Shown here: piece after piece, positions 41,593-49,704 of the stretch | Layout: each line of letters starts with the position of its first letter | Position numbering within the stretch: position 1 is the stretch's first letter | Assembly: GCF_034347405.1 (NCBI RefSeq) | Contig: NZ_CP133778.1 | Location: forward strand, 4,532,501 to 4,596,500 | Length of the DNA: 64,000 bases | Reading direction: 5' to 3' | From: Pseudomonas sp. CCC3.1 | Lineage (GTDB): Bacteria; Pseudomonadota; Gammaproteobacteria; Pseudomonadales; Pseudomonadaceae | Program-made: the position numbers and the translations under genes | The notes under the pieces: generated by a model | The model's input: the letters and a program-made list of their open reading frames with translations, nothing else | The model's database searches: none | Told to the model about the DNA's origin: nothing

Positions 41593-42788
41593 TTCGACCC
41601 CCACAGGCGGTTCAACCAATTACCGGATGCGTCAGAAGACTGACCCGGCAACTGCGATCGCTTCGCCAACTGATCACCGATTTTTTTCAACCCTTGGCTC
41701 AGGGCCTCGCGCGGGGCCAACTCATACAGCGTCACTGCCTGATTCTTGGCATTGATCCGCAACTCGGGGCTCAGCGGTAACGTGGCCACCACCGGAAAAC
41801 CAAAACTCTTGGCCAGCGCATCCGCATCAGGGGCAACGCCGCGCAAGTAACGGTCGACCACCAGAGCAGCGTGATCGAGCTTCATGCCCTTGGCACGCCA
41901 CACGCTGAGCACGTCCAGATTGCGTCGGCAATCGAGCACACTTTGATCGGTGTACCAGAGCAACTTGTCGCAGTGGCTGACAAAGGTACGTAACGCCTCA
42001 CCGTCCGGTTGCCCCGTGAGGTTCACCACAATGTGTTGAAAGTGCTGACGCAAGGCGCTGAGCAACATGTACAACTCGGCGGCGCTGGTCTGTTCCACCG
42101 GCTCATCGTTGGCACTGTTGGCCAACACGCGCATGCCGCCAGGTGCGCTGGTAAACGCACTGTCGATCAAGGTGCTGTCCAGACGCCGCAAATGACGCAG
42201 GGCATCGCCAAAAAAGAACGAACTTTCCAGGCCCAGCAACGCCAGGCCGTCACCCCGCGGAATGCCCAAATCCAGAAACAGGGTTTTCTGCCCGCTCTTT
42301 TGCACTTCCAGGCCCAAGTGGCTGGCGACCAATGCACCATCGGCGTTGCATTGCGCGCTGAACAGCACCGTCAGGCCTCCCAGCTCGGTATTCGGCACCG
42401 TAGGCGGCAAGCGTTTGCTCAAGCGCCGAACCAGCCCGGCCACCTCACTGGAACGCGAGCCGTAGGCGACAAAGTCTCGCGCCCCGGCACGCATTGCATT
42501 TAATACCAACTGGTTATCCATGCCGTCGCCCAACGCGACAATGGCCAGCATCGGCTTGGCTTCCAGCGCACCTTCAATCAGCGCGCACTGCGACACCACT
42601 TTTTCGCGGTCCAGCCCCACAAACACCAGCCCGGCGAAGGTCACGTCAATCAACGCCAGCAGCTCATCCAGGCTACTGCTTCCGGCGCCCACGACTTGCC
42701 CCAGCGGCGCCAGCGCACCTTGTAACCACTCAAGGTCCGTGTTGTTGCGCGTTAGCGCGAGAAACGTCTGGCTCAGGCTCTGGCTCAT
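41589..42788 (-). CDS. tadZ: Tad localisation protein TadZ (CpaE)
   Basis: 399-residue protein: N-terminal receiver-like domain (about 1-130, with FAGLVFVGLDREKV and ARDFVAYGSRSSEV) and a ParA/MinD-type ATPase-like domain with a degenerate P-loop (VLFSAQCNADGALVASHLGLEV) and LFLDLGIPRGDGLALLGLE. TadZ/CpaE proteins place the Tad machine at a cell site. Overlaps rcpA upstream and tadA downstream by four bases each (ATGA). Confidence 0.9.
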   Translation of the reverse strand: MSQSLSQTFLALTRNNTDLEWLQGALAPLGQVVGAGSSSLDELLALIDVTFAGLVFVGLDREKVVSQCALIEGALEAKPMLAIVALGDGMDNQLVLNAMRAGARDFVAYGSRSSEVAGLVRRLSKRLPPTVPNTELGGLTVLFSAQCNADGALVASHLGLEVQKSGQKTLFLDLGIPRGDGLALLGLESSFFFGDALRHLRRLDSTLIDSAFTSAPGGMRVLANSANDEPVEQTSAAELYMLLSALRQHFQHIVVNLTGQPDGEALRTFVSHCDKLLWYTDQSVLDCRRNLDVLSVWRAKGMKLDHAALVVDRYLRGVAPDADALAKSFGFPVVATLPLSPELRINAKNQAVTLYELAPREALSQGLKKIGDQLAKRSQLPGQSSDASGNWLNRLWGSK

Positions 42789-44011
42789 TGGGATAACCCA
42801 CTACGGCGGTTGAAATTGCCGTTTTCCAGGAAGTACAGGCGATACCAGTTAGGGTCGTAATTGCGCAGGTTTTCGCCGGGTAGACTAGGCAACTGTGCAT
42901 TGGCCGCCAGCGGCTGAACCAGATGCGGGGTCACGATCATCAGCAGCTCTTTGTCTTCGCGGCTGATGTTCGAATCGCGAAAGAACGCACCGAGTACCGG
43001 AATGTCGCCCAGCCCCGGAAATTTATTCACCTGCGAACTGTTGCGCGAGCTGATCAAACCACTGATGACGAAGCTCTCACCATCGCCCAAAGAAATGCTG
43101 GTATCGGTACGTCGAATGTTCAGCCCCGGCACCGCAGTACCGGCAATCGTCACCGCGTTGGTGTAATCCAGTTCGCTGACTTCGGGCGCCACTTTGAGCA
43201 GGATCCGATCACGCCCTATCACCGTCGGCGTCAGCGTGAGGCGAATACCAAACTCTTTGTATTCGATGGAAACGTTATCGCTGCCACTGCTGGGCACCGG
43301 GATAGGCACTTCGCCACCCGCGAGAAACGTTGCACTCTGCCCGCTCAGGGCAACCAGACTTGGACGCGCCAGGGTGTAAGCAAAACCACTGCCTTCTAGC
43401 GCATTGATCATGGCCTTGACCCGACCTCCGCCAAAACCAATGTTGAAGTACTTGCCGTTAGCCACCGGGCCGCCGGTAATCACGCTCTCGGCATTGCTGA
43501 TAAATGAGCCCGGCGAGCCGAACAGAAAGTCTTTGCCCATGCCGAAAATCGAGGTGCTGGCTTCTTGCAACTTGGTACGGCTGACTTCAACAAAACGAAT
43601 ATCGGTTTGCACCTGGCTAGGCAATGTCGCATCGGCAGACGGTGGCAATGAGGTGCTGGTAAAGCCATCAGTCGCACGACCCTTGACGAACACCATGCTC
43701 TGGCGCGGCGACTTCGAGCAGGCCGTCCAGACCATCAGGCTGGTGGTGCCCGGCGCCACACCGGTCAGCAAAAAGTCATTGCTGCCGTTGGCATGCACAT
43801 CGGCAACGGTGGGGTCGCCCACTGCGATGCGCGAAATACTGACGGGGGAATTCAGTGCTTGCTGGGCGCCTTGGGTCACTTCCAATACCGCAGGCAACGG
43901 CCCGAGCGCGGTGCAATTGTTTGAGGCGGCCAAGGCCATTTCAAAGGGCAAACTGCTCAAGACCAATGTCCAGGCAACTCGTTTGTACAGTGCAACGCGA
44001 CGTTCGCTCAT
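42785..44011 (-). CDS. rcpA: Tad outer-membrane secretin RcpA (CpaC)
   Basis: 408-residue secretin with a signal peptide, the BON-like/N1 region (VADVHANGSNDFLLTGVAPGTTSLMVW, about 70-96) and the secretin domain (about 200-385: VNKFPGLGDIPVLGAFFRD and ELLMIVTPHLVQPL are the family signature). It forms the outer-membrane pore for the Flp pilus. It follows rcpC by 26 bp and overlaps tadZ by four bases. Confidence 0.93.
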   Translation of the reverse strand: MSERRVALYKRVAWTLVLSSLPFEMALAASNNCTALGPLPAVLEVTQGAQQALNSPVSISRIAVGDPTVADVHANGSNDFLLTGVAPGTTSLMVWTACSKSPRQSMVFVKGRATDGFTSTSLPPSADATLPSQVQTDIRFVEVSRTKLQEASTSIFGMGKDFLFGSPGSFISNAESVITGGPVANGKYFNIGFGGGRVKAMINALEGSGFAYTLARPSLVALSGQSATFLAGGEVPIPVPSSGSDNVSIEYKEFGIRLTLTPTVIGRDRILLKVAPEVSELDYTNAVTIAGTAVPGLNIRRTDTSISLGDGESFVISGLISSRNSSQVNKFPGLGDIPVLGAFFRDSNISREDKELLMIVTPHLVQPLAANAQLPSLPGENLRNYDPNWYRLYFLENGNFNRRSGLSQ

Positions 44012-44037
44012 GGCGGACTTCCTTGTAGATCAGGAGT

Positions 44038-44973
44038 TTATTGACCAGGCTGCTTAGCCGCTTGATTGCCGCGAATAATTTCAATACCGCGTGGCCGAGG
44101 AGCGCCGTAATTACCGGGCACCGGGGCTTTTACCGGGTTGACCATGGACAACTGGTTGAACTGATACAGGCTGCGCTTGGCGTTATCGATAGTGTTCGAT
44201 GTCGCCTTTTCGCCTGCCCAGTATTTGCTCAGGCGCTGCTCTTCGGCGCTGCGCACGGCCAGGCGCAAAGTACCGGCCTGAGTAGCAAGCATCAGTTGAT
44301 CAAGCAGCGGTTCGGGAACGGCCAGGACTGCGGTGCGTGCAACGACGCGCCGTTGTGTTTGCTTTAGAGCTTCTTCGGCATTCAGCGGGGGATTGGCCGG
44401 TTGGCCGTCGCTGGTCAAGCCCATCTCATCACCCACACTCAGCACTCGCACGGCTGGCAGCACCACCTGCGCGGACTGTTGCGGGTTGGCCGTGTCCTGG
44501 CGCAAAAACAACAGAACATCGACGTAATCGCCTGGCGTTAATTGCCCGGCGGCGCCGATCACTTCATCAATCGCGACTGCCAGCGCGCGCTCGTCAGGAC
44601 GAATCATCCGCGCCAATGGGCCACCCACTTCAAAACTTTGCTCATTGACCCAAGTCCCTGCACTCAGGCTGCGCCATGGCGTGCGACCCACTGCCTGATC
44701 AAGCGAGGCGAAGCTGCCAATCGGTGCGGTGTGCAATTTTTCAACGGTCAGGTCATCGGCGGTCAGCGCCACATGGGGCGGCACATCGCGGGTGAGCACA
44801 ACCACGGGCTTGAGGGTTTTGTCCTCAACGGCAGCCACGCCTTGCTCAACCACCTCTGTCATCGGCACAGCGGCAACCGGTTGTTGCCGGCTTAACACCA
44901 GCCCCCAGTAGCCGGCGGCGATGGCGCCCACAAACAGGATGGCTGCAAGAATTAAACTACGTCGATTGTTCAT
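44038..44973 (-). CDS. rcpC: Tad pilus protein RcpC (CpaB)
   Basis: 311-residue protein: N-terminal membrane anchor (MNNRRSLILAAILFVGAIAAGYWGLVLS), SAF domain (VVVLTRDVPPHVALTADDLTVEKL, about 63-86) and the RcpC/CpaB domain (LAVAIDEVIGAAGQLTPGDYVDVLLFL). Relatives gate the secretin or bind peptidoglycan. ATG 44973 follows GGGGAG by seven bases. First gene of the rcpC-rcpA-tadZABCD-DUF3613 operon; divergent from flp. Confidence 0.9.
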   Translation of the reverse strand: MNNRRSLILAAILFVGAIAAGYWGLVLSRQQPVAAVPMTEVVEQGVAAVEDKTLKPVVVLTRDVPPHVALTADDLTVEKLHTAPIGSFASLDQAVGRTPWRSLSAGTWVNEQSFEVGGPLARMIRPDERALAVAIDEVIGAAGQLTPGDYVDVLLFLRQDTANPQQSAQVVLPAVRVLSVGDEMGLTSDGQPANPPLNAEEALKQTQRRVVARTAVLAVPEPLLDQLMLATQAGTLRLAVRSAEEQRLSKYWAGEKATSNTIDNAKRSLYQFNQLSMVNPVKAPVPGNYGAPRPRGIEIIRGNQAAKQPGQ

Positions 44974-45308
44974 AAACACACTCCCCTTTTTCACTGCGTA
45001 CTGCAGATAAATGACCCACTCGCACCCAGGCAGTTATGAACAGGCAACGCTGTTACAACCGTTTTGCTATTTGAAAGTAGCGCAGGTAAATCAAAATGCC
45101 ATTAGTGGAACTAAAAATCTTTAATACATTCTGATTACTTTGATTCAGCACACATTTTTCCCGGCACTCTTTAGGATTAATACTTTCTGATTAGTTACTT
45201 ATTACAGTTGCTGAATCATTAAATATTGCCAATTCTGTAATGGCAAATGGAAACCACGCAGTATCACAGTGACGCAGTGCCCTCCCCGGTGCACCAAGGA
45301 GATGTCAG
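44974..45308. promoter_or_regulatory. rcpC-flp divergent promoter region with a 20-bp direct repeat
   Basis: This gene-free 335-bp AT-rich gap holds two copies of a 20-mer: TTAATACATTCTGATTACTT (45121-45140) and TTAATACTTTCTGATTAGTT (45178-45197), 18 of 20 identical and 57 bp apart. The second belongs to ATTAATACTTT (45176-45186), also found before tadG and the glycine-rich gene. These are candidate PprB sites. I could not assign core promoters with confidence. Confidence 0.6.
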
Positions 45309-45527
45309 ATGTTTTTAAATACTGTTCTTAGCGTATATGTTCCGACCAAAGTATTCCTGACGCGCCAGGCCAAACTGTTTGTTCAACGAACAGAAGGTGC
45401 TTCGGGTATTGAATACGCCATTATTGCAGCGATGGTAGCAGTGGTTATTGCAGGGCTATCACCCGCCGTGCAAACAGAGGTCACCAGTATTTTTACCAAG
45501 ATCACGGCGGGATTGAAAACAGCTTAA
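45309..45527 (+). CDS. flp: Flp type IVb major pilin precursor
   Basis: 72-residue pre-pilin. The leader ends in G30, and the mature part begins ASGIEYAIIAAMVAVVIAGLS, with the Glu at +5 and neighbouring Tyr that mark Flp pilins. Mature pilin would be about 42 residues and almost wholly one hydrophobic helix plus a short tail. FppA should cleave after G30; the TadA/B/C machine then assembles it. Ribosome site AAGGAGATGTCAG. A single-domain receiver gene follows after 26 bp. Confidence 0.95.
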   Translation: MFLNTVLSVYVPTKVFLTRQAKLFVQRTEGASGIEYAIIAAMVAVVIAGLSPAVQTEVTSIFTKITAGLKTA

Positions 45528-45553
45528 TTAATTCATCCCTACGAGTCATTAGC

Positions 45554-45949
45554 ATGCCTCCTTTCTCAACACGCCAACAGTTGCTCTTGGTGGATGACGA
45601 AGAAGATGCACTGCTGGAGTTGGCTGAACTGTTGGAGGGCGAGAACTTTTGTTGCTTCACGGCAACATCCGTCACACTCGCCCTTCAGCAGTTGACCCAA
45701 CACCCGGACATTGCACTGGTCATCACCGACCTTCGCATGCCCGAAGAAAGCGGCATTAAGCTGATTCAGCTGCTGCGCAATCACACCTCGCGCCAGCATT
45801 TGCCGGTCATCGTCATATCGGGGCACGCCGACATGAACGATGTCAGTGATCTGTTGCGTTTGCAGGTCCTGGACCTGTTTCGCAAGCCCATCTATCACGT
45901 GCGTCTGATTAACACCCTCGACACTCTCTTCCCGACACCCGCTGTTTAA
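45554..45949 (+). CDS. Orphan single-domain response regulator next to flp
   Basis: 131-residue stand-alone receiver domain with all switch residues: D14/D15 (VDDEED), phospho-acceptor D59 (VITDLRMP), Ser in ISGHAD and Lys in FRKPIYH. No output domain. It is 26 bp downstream of flp and probably co-transcribed. It may be phosphorylated by PprA, whose receiver partner PprB has D59 in a similar context, acting as a sink or as a protein-interaction switch on the pilus machine; this is an inference. Confidence 0.85.
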   Translation: MPPFSTRQQLLLVDDEEDALLELAELLEGENFCCFTATSVTLALQQLTQHPDIALVITDLRMPEESGIKLIQLLRNHTSRQHLPVIVISGHADMNDVSDLLRLQVLDLFRKPIYHVRLINTLDTLFPTPAV

Positions 45950-45970
45950 TATCCCTCGACGATCTAATCC

Positions 45971-46062
45971 CCTGTGGGAGCGGGCTTGCTCGCGAAGGTA
46001 TCGACGCGGTTTGACAGAAAAACCGCATCGCCTGTATCGCTGGCAAGCCAGGCTCCCACAGG
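45971..46062. repeat. REP-type palindrome (GTGGGAGCGGGCTTG family)
   Basis: Outer arms CCTGTGGGAGCGGGCTTGCT and AAGCCAGGCTCCCACAGG, with inner arms CGATGCGGTTTT / AAACCGCGTCGA-like. It lies between the converging receiver and TpsB genes and may serve as their shared 3' end. Confidence 0.8.
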
Positions 46063-46081
46063 TACAACAGTGTTTGCTAAC

Positions 46082-46110
46082 TGACGGGCATCACCCTTTA
46101 ATACCCGTCA
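46082..46110 (-). terminator. Weak hairpin after tpsB
   Basis: 7-bp perfect stem TGACGGG / CCCGTCA with a 15-nt loop, 25 bases after the tpsB stop (minus strand). There is no T-run, so it is a tentative terminator. Confidence 0.35.
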
Positions 46111-46134
46111 CACCCCAATAGCGCTCAAACCGGT

Positions 46135-47817
46135 TTACAGCTGATAACTAAAACTCAAGGTATAGCGTGGTCGACGGTTAAAACTGTCCAATGCCATATC
46201 TGACAGTGGCTTGGCAACTTCAAATGCAATGTTGTAATAACGCTTATCGCCAAATCGTAGCCCAACAGCCGCGGATGACATATCAGCGCCTTTAAGCGGA
46301 AGTTCATTGAACCAAGTTTTAGCCCTGTCCAGAGCGGCATAAGGCTGTAACAGTTTTACCCACTCACCCTCGCGATTAAAGCTGTAGTTGAGTTCATACG
46401 CCACACCCCAGCCTTTATCACCTGAAGCCTGATCATCGGGATAACCTCGACCAAAGTTTTGCCCACCAAAAACAGCCCGCTCGCTGTCCGGCAAACTGTC
46501 GTCTGTCCAATACAACGCACCCGACATCACACCCTGCCAATTATCGAAGAACGTATCACTCTGCACGCCGGATAATCGCAAACGAAAGAAGTCCAGGTCG
46601 TAGTGATTGCCGGTCAAGTTGCTCTCGGTCTTGGCCCCCATTCCATTGATGCCTTGGTACAGACCGGCACTGACAATACGCAACTGACTGGCCGTGGACG
46701 TGCGCCAGTCACCTTCAAAGGCCAGCGCCCGTACGTTGGTTTTCTCGCTGATGGTCTGCGAATACCCGACCACGTCGTAGTCGGTTTTGTCATTGACCCC
46801 GTACAAGCGGCCCGCGACGCTTAGCCATTGATCCGGCGCGACAATCAGCGGGTGGCTGACGCCAATCGAAAAACGGTCATTCTCGCGATGGGGCTTGAGT
46901 TCAAAGCCATCACTGGTCGCAATGTTGGTGCCCGGATCACTGCGATAGCGCGCGCCATACAGGCTCAACTGCGTGCCTTCGGCGTTGAGGTATTGGCTGT
47001 AATCGAGACGGTAGTAGTGCTCTTTGTCGTTGCCGGGCGGGAACAATCCGCTCAAGGTCAGTTGCTCGGCCATGGCGGTTTGCGAGTTGCTGCTCACGCC
47101 AAACAGGGCCTGGGTACTGTCACGACTGCCTTCAGTGAGGCTCATGCTGGTGGTGAACGGTTTGCGACTGGCAGTGACCTGCAGCGTTGCCGCACCATCA
47201 GTGGTACCCGGCGGCGGCACTTGCGCCTGCAAGGTCACCCCCGGAATCCGGCTCATCAGCGTGGCATATCGATCAAAGGTTTTGCGGGTCAACGGGCGCT
47301 CGCCCTTGAGCTTGTCGACCAGTTCATCAATAAACCCTTTGACCCGCCCTACATCGCCATCGACCTTGTAATCACGGATATACCCTTCGACCAGCACCAC
47401 ACGCACCAGGCCTTGATCAAAGTTCTGCGGGGGTAAAAACGCGTACGACAACAAGTAGCCATCGGTTTGGTAACGCTGGGTGATGCTGCGCGTGGCTTCA
47501 ATCAATTCGCCCAGCGTGATTTCATGGCCCAGCAACGGTTTATAAGCCGCACCCAGCTCTTGCAGCGGGTACACCGTGCCGCCCTCAATCTGCAATTTGC
47601 GGATGGTCAGTTGGGTGCCCATCAATAAAGGTTGAGATTCGGCTGAACCCGGCTTGGGCAATTCCAGCGCAGGCGTTTGCGGGCGATAGGCATCCACCGG
47701 CAAGTTGGGCGTTGGCAGAGATTGCAGGGTGTCGTTGCTGTTGAGGTAACGCGGAAGGGGGTCGGCACTCACATAAGGGGTCAATGCCAAGAGTAAAAAA
47801 GGGACGTACGTTCGCAT
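46135..47817 (-). CDS. TpsB-family outer-membrane transporter (ShlB/FhaC/HecB)
   Basis: 560-residue Omp85-superfamily protein: signal peptide (MRTYVPFLLLALTPYVSA), two POTRA domains (about 60-135, LTIRKLQIEGGTVYPLQELG, and about 136-215) and a 16-strand barrel. The barrel has the L6 tip motif GRGY in NFGRGYPDDQ and ends in SFSYQL with a terminal hydrophobic/aromatic strand. Such proteins export a TpsA exoprotein. No TpsA with an N-terminal haemagglutination domain is next to it; the neighbour is the glycine-rich lipoprotein 190 bp upstream. ATG 47817 has GGAG six bases before it. Confidence 0.9.
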   Translation of the reverse strand: MRTYVPFLLLALTPYVSADPLPRYLNSNDTLQSLPTPNLPVDAYRPQTPALELPKPGSAESQPLLMGTQLTIRKLQIEGGTVYPLQELGAAYKPLLGHEITLGELIEATRSITQRYQTDGYLLSYAFLPPQNFDQGLVRVVLVEGYIRDYKVDGDVGRVKGFIDELVDKLKGERPLTRKTFDRYATLMSRIPGVTLQAQVPPPGTTDGAATLQVTASRKPFTTSMSLTEGSRDSTQALFGVSSNSQTAMAEQLTLSGLFPPGNDKEHYYRLDYSQYLNAEGTQLSLYGARYRSDPGTNIATSDGFELKPHRENDRFSIGVSHPLIVAPDQWLSVAGRLYGVNDKTDYDVVGYSQTISEKTNVRALAFEGDWRTSTASQLRIVSAGLYQGINGMGAKTESNLTGNHYDLDFFRLRLSGVQSDTFFDNWQGVMSGALYWTDDSLPDSERAVFGGQNFGRGYPDDQASGDKGWGVAYELNYSFNREGEWVKLLQPYAALDRAKTWFNELPLKGADMSSAAVGLRFGDKRYYNIAFEVAKPLSDMALDSFNRRPRYTLSFSYQL

Positions 47818-47913
47818 ATGACACTCCATGGTCAACTTCAGCGGCTTAACGATCTGGGGCGTCAGTCATCTGGCGGTGACGCTGTCCAAATAGGAGTCCT
47901 ACAACCTGAACAT

Positions 47914-47947
47914 GAAAAAAGACGAGAGATCCAAATGAATCTCTCGT
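47914..47947 (-). terminator. Intrinsic terminator after the glycine-rich lipoprotein gene
   Basis: Minus strand: 10-bp perfect stem GACGAGAGAT / ATCTCTCGTC (8-nt loop) followed by TTTTTT. It lies between the glycine-rich gene and tpsB. Expression of tpsB therefore needs read-through or a promoter in the following 97 bp. Confidence 0.9.
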
Positions 47948-48004
47948 CCCAACCAAGCGTAGGCGTTGTAGGAATGGCCGTCGAACCGGCCAGGTGCAAT
48001 TTCG

Positions 48005-49402
48005 TTAGTTCTTCTTGCCCAAGTTGCCTAACCCGCCAATCACTCCCCCAACCAAGCCACCGACCAAACCTGTACCCGAACTTGCACCAGCACCGGCACC
48101 CGCGCCTGCAACAGCCCCCGCTCCAGCGCCAACACCTGCGCCCGAGGTGGTTGTTGCTGCACCGACACCCGCCCCTACACCCACACCTGCTCCAATACCC
48201 ACACCGCCCAGCAAGCCGCCAACACCTCCTGCGCCAGCACCTGAACCGGTGACAGTACCCACAACACCACCGACTGTACTTGCAACACCACCCAACAAGC
48301 CGCCCACGCCACCAGCGCCAGTGCCGGTACCCGAGCCACCTGTCACACCGCCCAGCAATCCACCCAGTCCGGTGCCAGTCCCCGTGCCTGTTCCAGGCGC
48401 CGGGTTCACATAACCACCGGCCTTGTCAGCCACACCGCCGACACCGACCAATGCCCCCCCAACCAACGTGGTTACCGGGTTTTGATCGCCGACAGTGGTC
48501 ACCTTATTGCCGAGGCCGGTCACCACACCGCCCACCTTGTTCAAGACACCGTCCACGGGGGCTCCCAACCCTGTTGCAGTGCCCACTTGACCCGTGGTTT
48601 TCTCGACCAGCGAAATCACGGGCACCAGTACTTTGTCATTGACCGTTCCGGTGACTTTGCCCAATTGGCCACTGGTGACATCAGTAGTCAGCGTGTTGCC
48701 GAGCATGGTGACGGTTGTGCCAACTTTGTCCACCAGACCACCCGCCACGCCTGTGACCTTGCCTGTCAAGTCGCCCGCCAACGGGATTTGGCTGATCGGC
48801 GTGTTGTCGAGCAAGCCGCTGACACCTTGGCCCAGCGAGGACACACCTTTACCGACATCAGCCACCGCATTGGTTGCGCCAGCGACAGTGAGGCCCAGCG
48901 AGTCTTTATCTGTGCCCAGCGTGCCCAGGCCTTTCAAACCATCGCTGATGGACGTCACCGCATTGCCGGTATTGGTGACCAGACCACCGGCCGCACCCAC
49001 GACAGGCACCGTCGTCAACGTGGAGCCCAAACCACTGACCGTCGTGCCTACGCCACCGACAGCGGTGCCGACCTGAGCAACCACCTGGCCGGTGACCAGA
49101 GGCGTGTTGCTGGCGCCGTTGCCGCCGCCATTGTTACCGCCGCCGTTATTTCCACCACCATTGTTGCCACCGCCGTTATTACCGCCACCGTTGTTACCGC
49201 CACCGTTATTTCCACCGCCTGTGCCGCCATCACCCCCACCGGTACCGCCGTCACCACCGCCTGTGCCACCCGTGCCGCCATCTGGCGTGCTCGATTCAAC
49301 ATGACTTTTGGACCCGCCACCGCCGCTATGGCAGCCCGCGAGGCTGACAGTCATCACCAACAGTAGGGCTGTACTTGTTTTTAACCACAGTTGAGTGTTC
49401 AT
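48005..49402 (-). CDS. Glycine-rich repeat lipoprotein of unknown function (candidate surface polymer/adhesin)
   Basis: 465-residue predicted lipoprotein: signal peptide ending SLAGC, lipid Cys at 24. Residues 41-61 are GGT/GGGD repeats and 62-95 are about seven GGGNN units. The rest is a low-complexity Gly/Val/Thr/Leu/Ala region with recurring segments such as TTVSGLGSTLTTV and GLGNKVTTVG, then four GGxGGLLGGV modules, ending GGLGNLGKKN. There is no cysteine after residue 24 and few charged residues. Repetitive non-catalytic proteins of this sort are often annotated collagen-like, but Gly-X-Y triplets are not what I see. A terminator follows, and tpsB is next. The Tad-linked element ATTAATACTTT lies 164 bp upstream. 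Confidence 0.8.
   Translation of the reverse strand: MNTQLWLKTSTALLLVMTVSLAGCHSGGGGSKSHVESSTPDGGTGGTGGGDGGTGGGDGGTGGGNNGGGNNGGGNNGGGNNGGGNNGGGNNGGGNGASNTPLVTGQVVAQVGTAVGGVGTTVSGLGSTLTTVPVVGAAGGLVTNTGNAVTSISDGLKGLGTLGTDKDSLGLTVAGATNAVADVGKGVSSLGQGVSGLLDNTPISQIPLAGDLTGKVTGVAGGLVDKVGTTVTMLGNTLTTDVTSGQLGKVTGTVNDKVLVPVISLVEKTTGQVGTATGLGAPVDGVLNKVGGVVTGLGNKVTTVGDQNPVTTLVGGALVGVGGVADKAGGYVNPAPGTGTGTGTGLGGLLGGVTGGSGTGTGAGGVGGLLGGVASTVGGVVGTVTGSGAGAGGVGGLLGGVGIGAGVGVGAGVGAATTTSGAGVGAGAGAVAGAGAGAGASSGTGLVGGLVGGVIGGLGNLGKKN
49118..49282 (-). repeat. Short tandem repeats coding for GGGD/GGGNN
   Basis: In-frame degenerate 15-bp repeats (GGGNN, 49118-49219) preceded by longer GGTGGGD units (49220-49282). 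Copies differ at third positions (GGT/GGC/GGA; AAT/AAC), so the array is old or under coding constraint; repeat number could still vary in frame. Confidence 0.85.
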
Positions 49403-49704
49403 GATGTGTTCCCTTGCACCTGATTCGCCTGAGTTCGAAAGCTCTCTGCTCTAACGTCAGAGATACGTTCGTCCGTGTGACCATATCTACGCTGCGTGGG
49501 GACCAGAACAATTCACAACTTGGTATTAACCCCTTATATATCCAAGGGTCTTAGTGCATTTAATGATTAATACTTTGGGAGGGTTACGCGTTAAAAGAAC
49601 TTATAAATCAATGGCTGATTTTTTGTTATTTGTGCACGCGCACCGATTAATCACTAACGATATAACGCTAATTGATTTGGTTTTTTGGCGGATCGGGCCA
49701 GTTC
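49403..49704. promoter_or_regulatory. Upstream region of the glycine-rich lipoprotein gene
   Basis: This 302-bp AT-rich gap contains ATTAATACTTT at 49566-49576, in inverse orientation to the gene, next to a CCCTTATATATCCAAGGG dyad (49531-49548). The pbpC 3' end is at 49705 without an evident terminator. No open frame is credible. Confidence 0.45.

Noticed and set aside
49118..49282. Short periodic repeats considered as a CRISPR-like array
   Set aside because: Period is 15-21 bp without unique spacers, in frame, and codes for GGGNN/GGGD in a lipoprotein.
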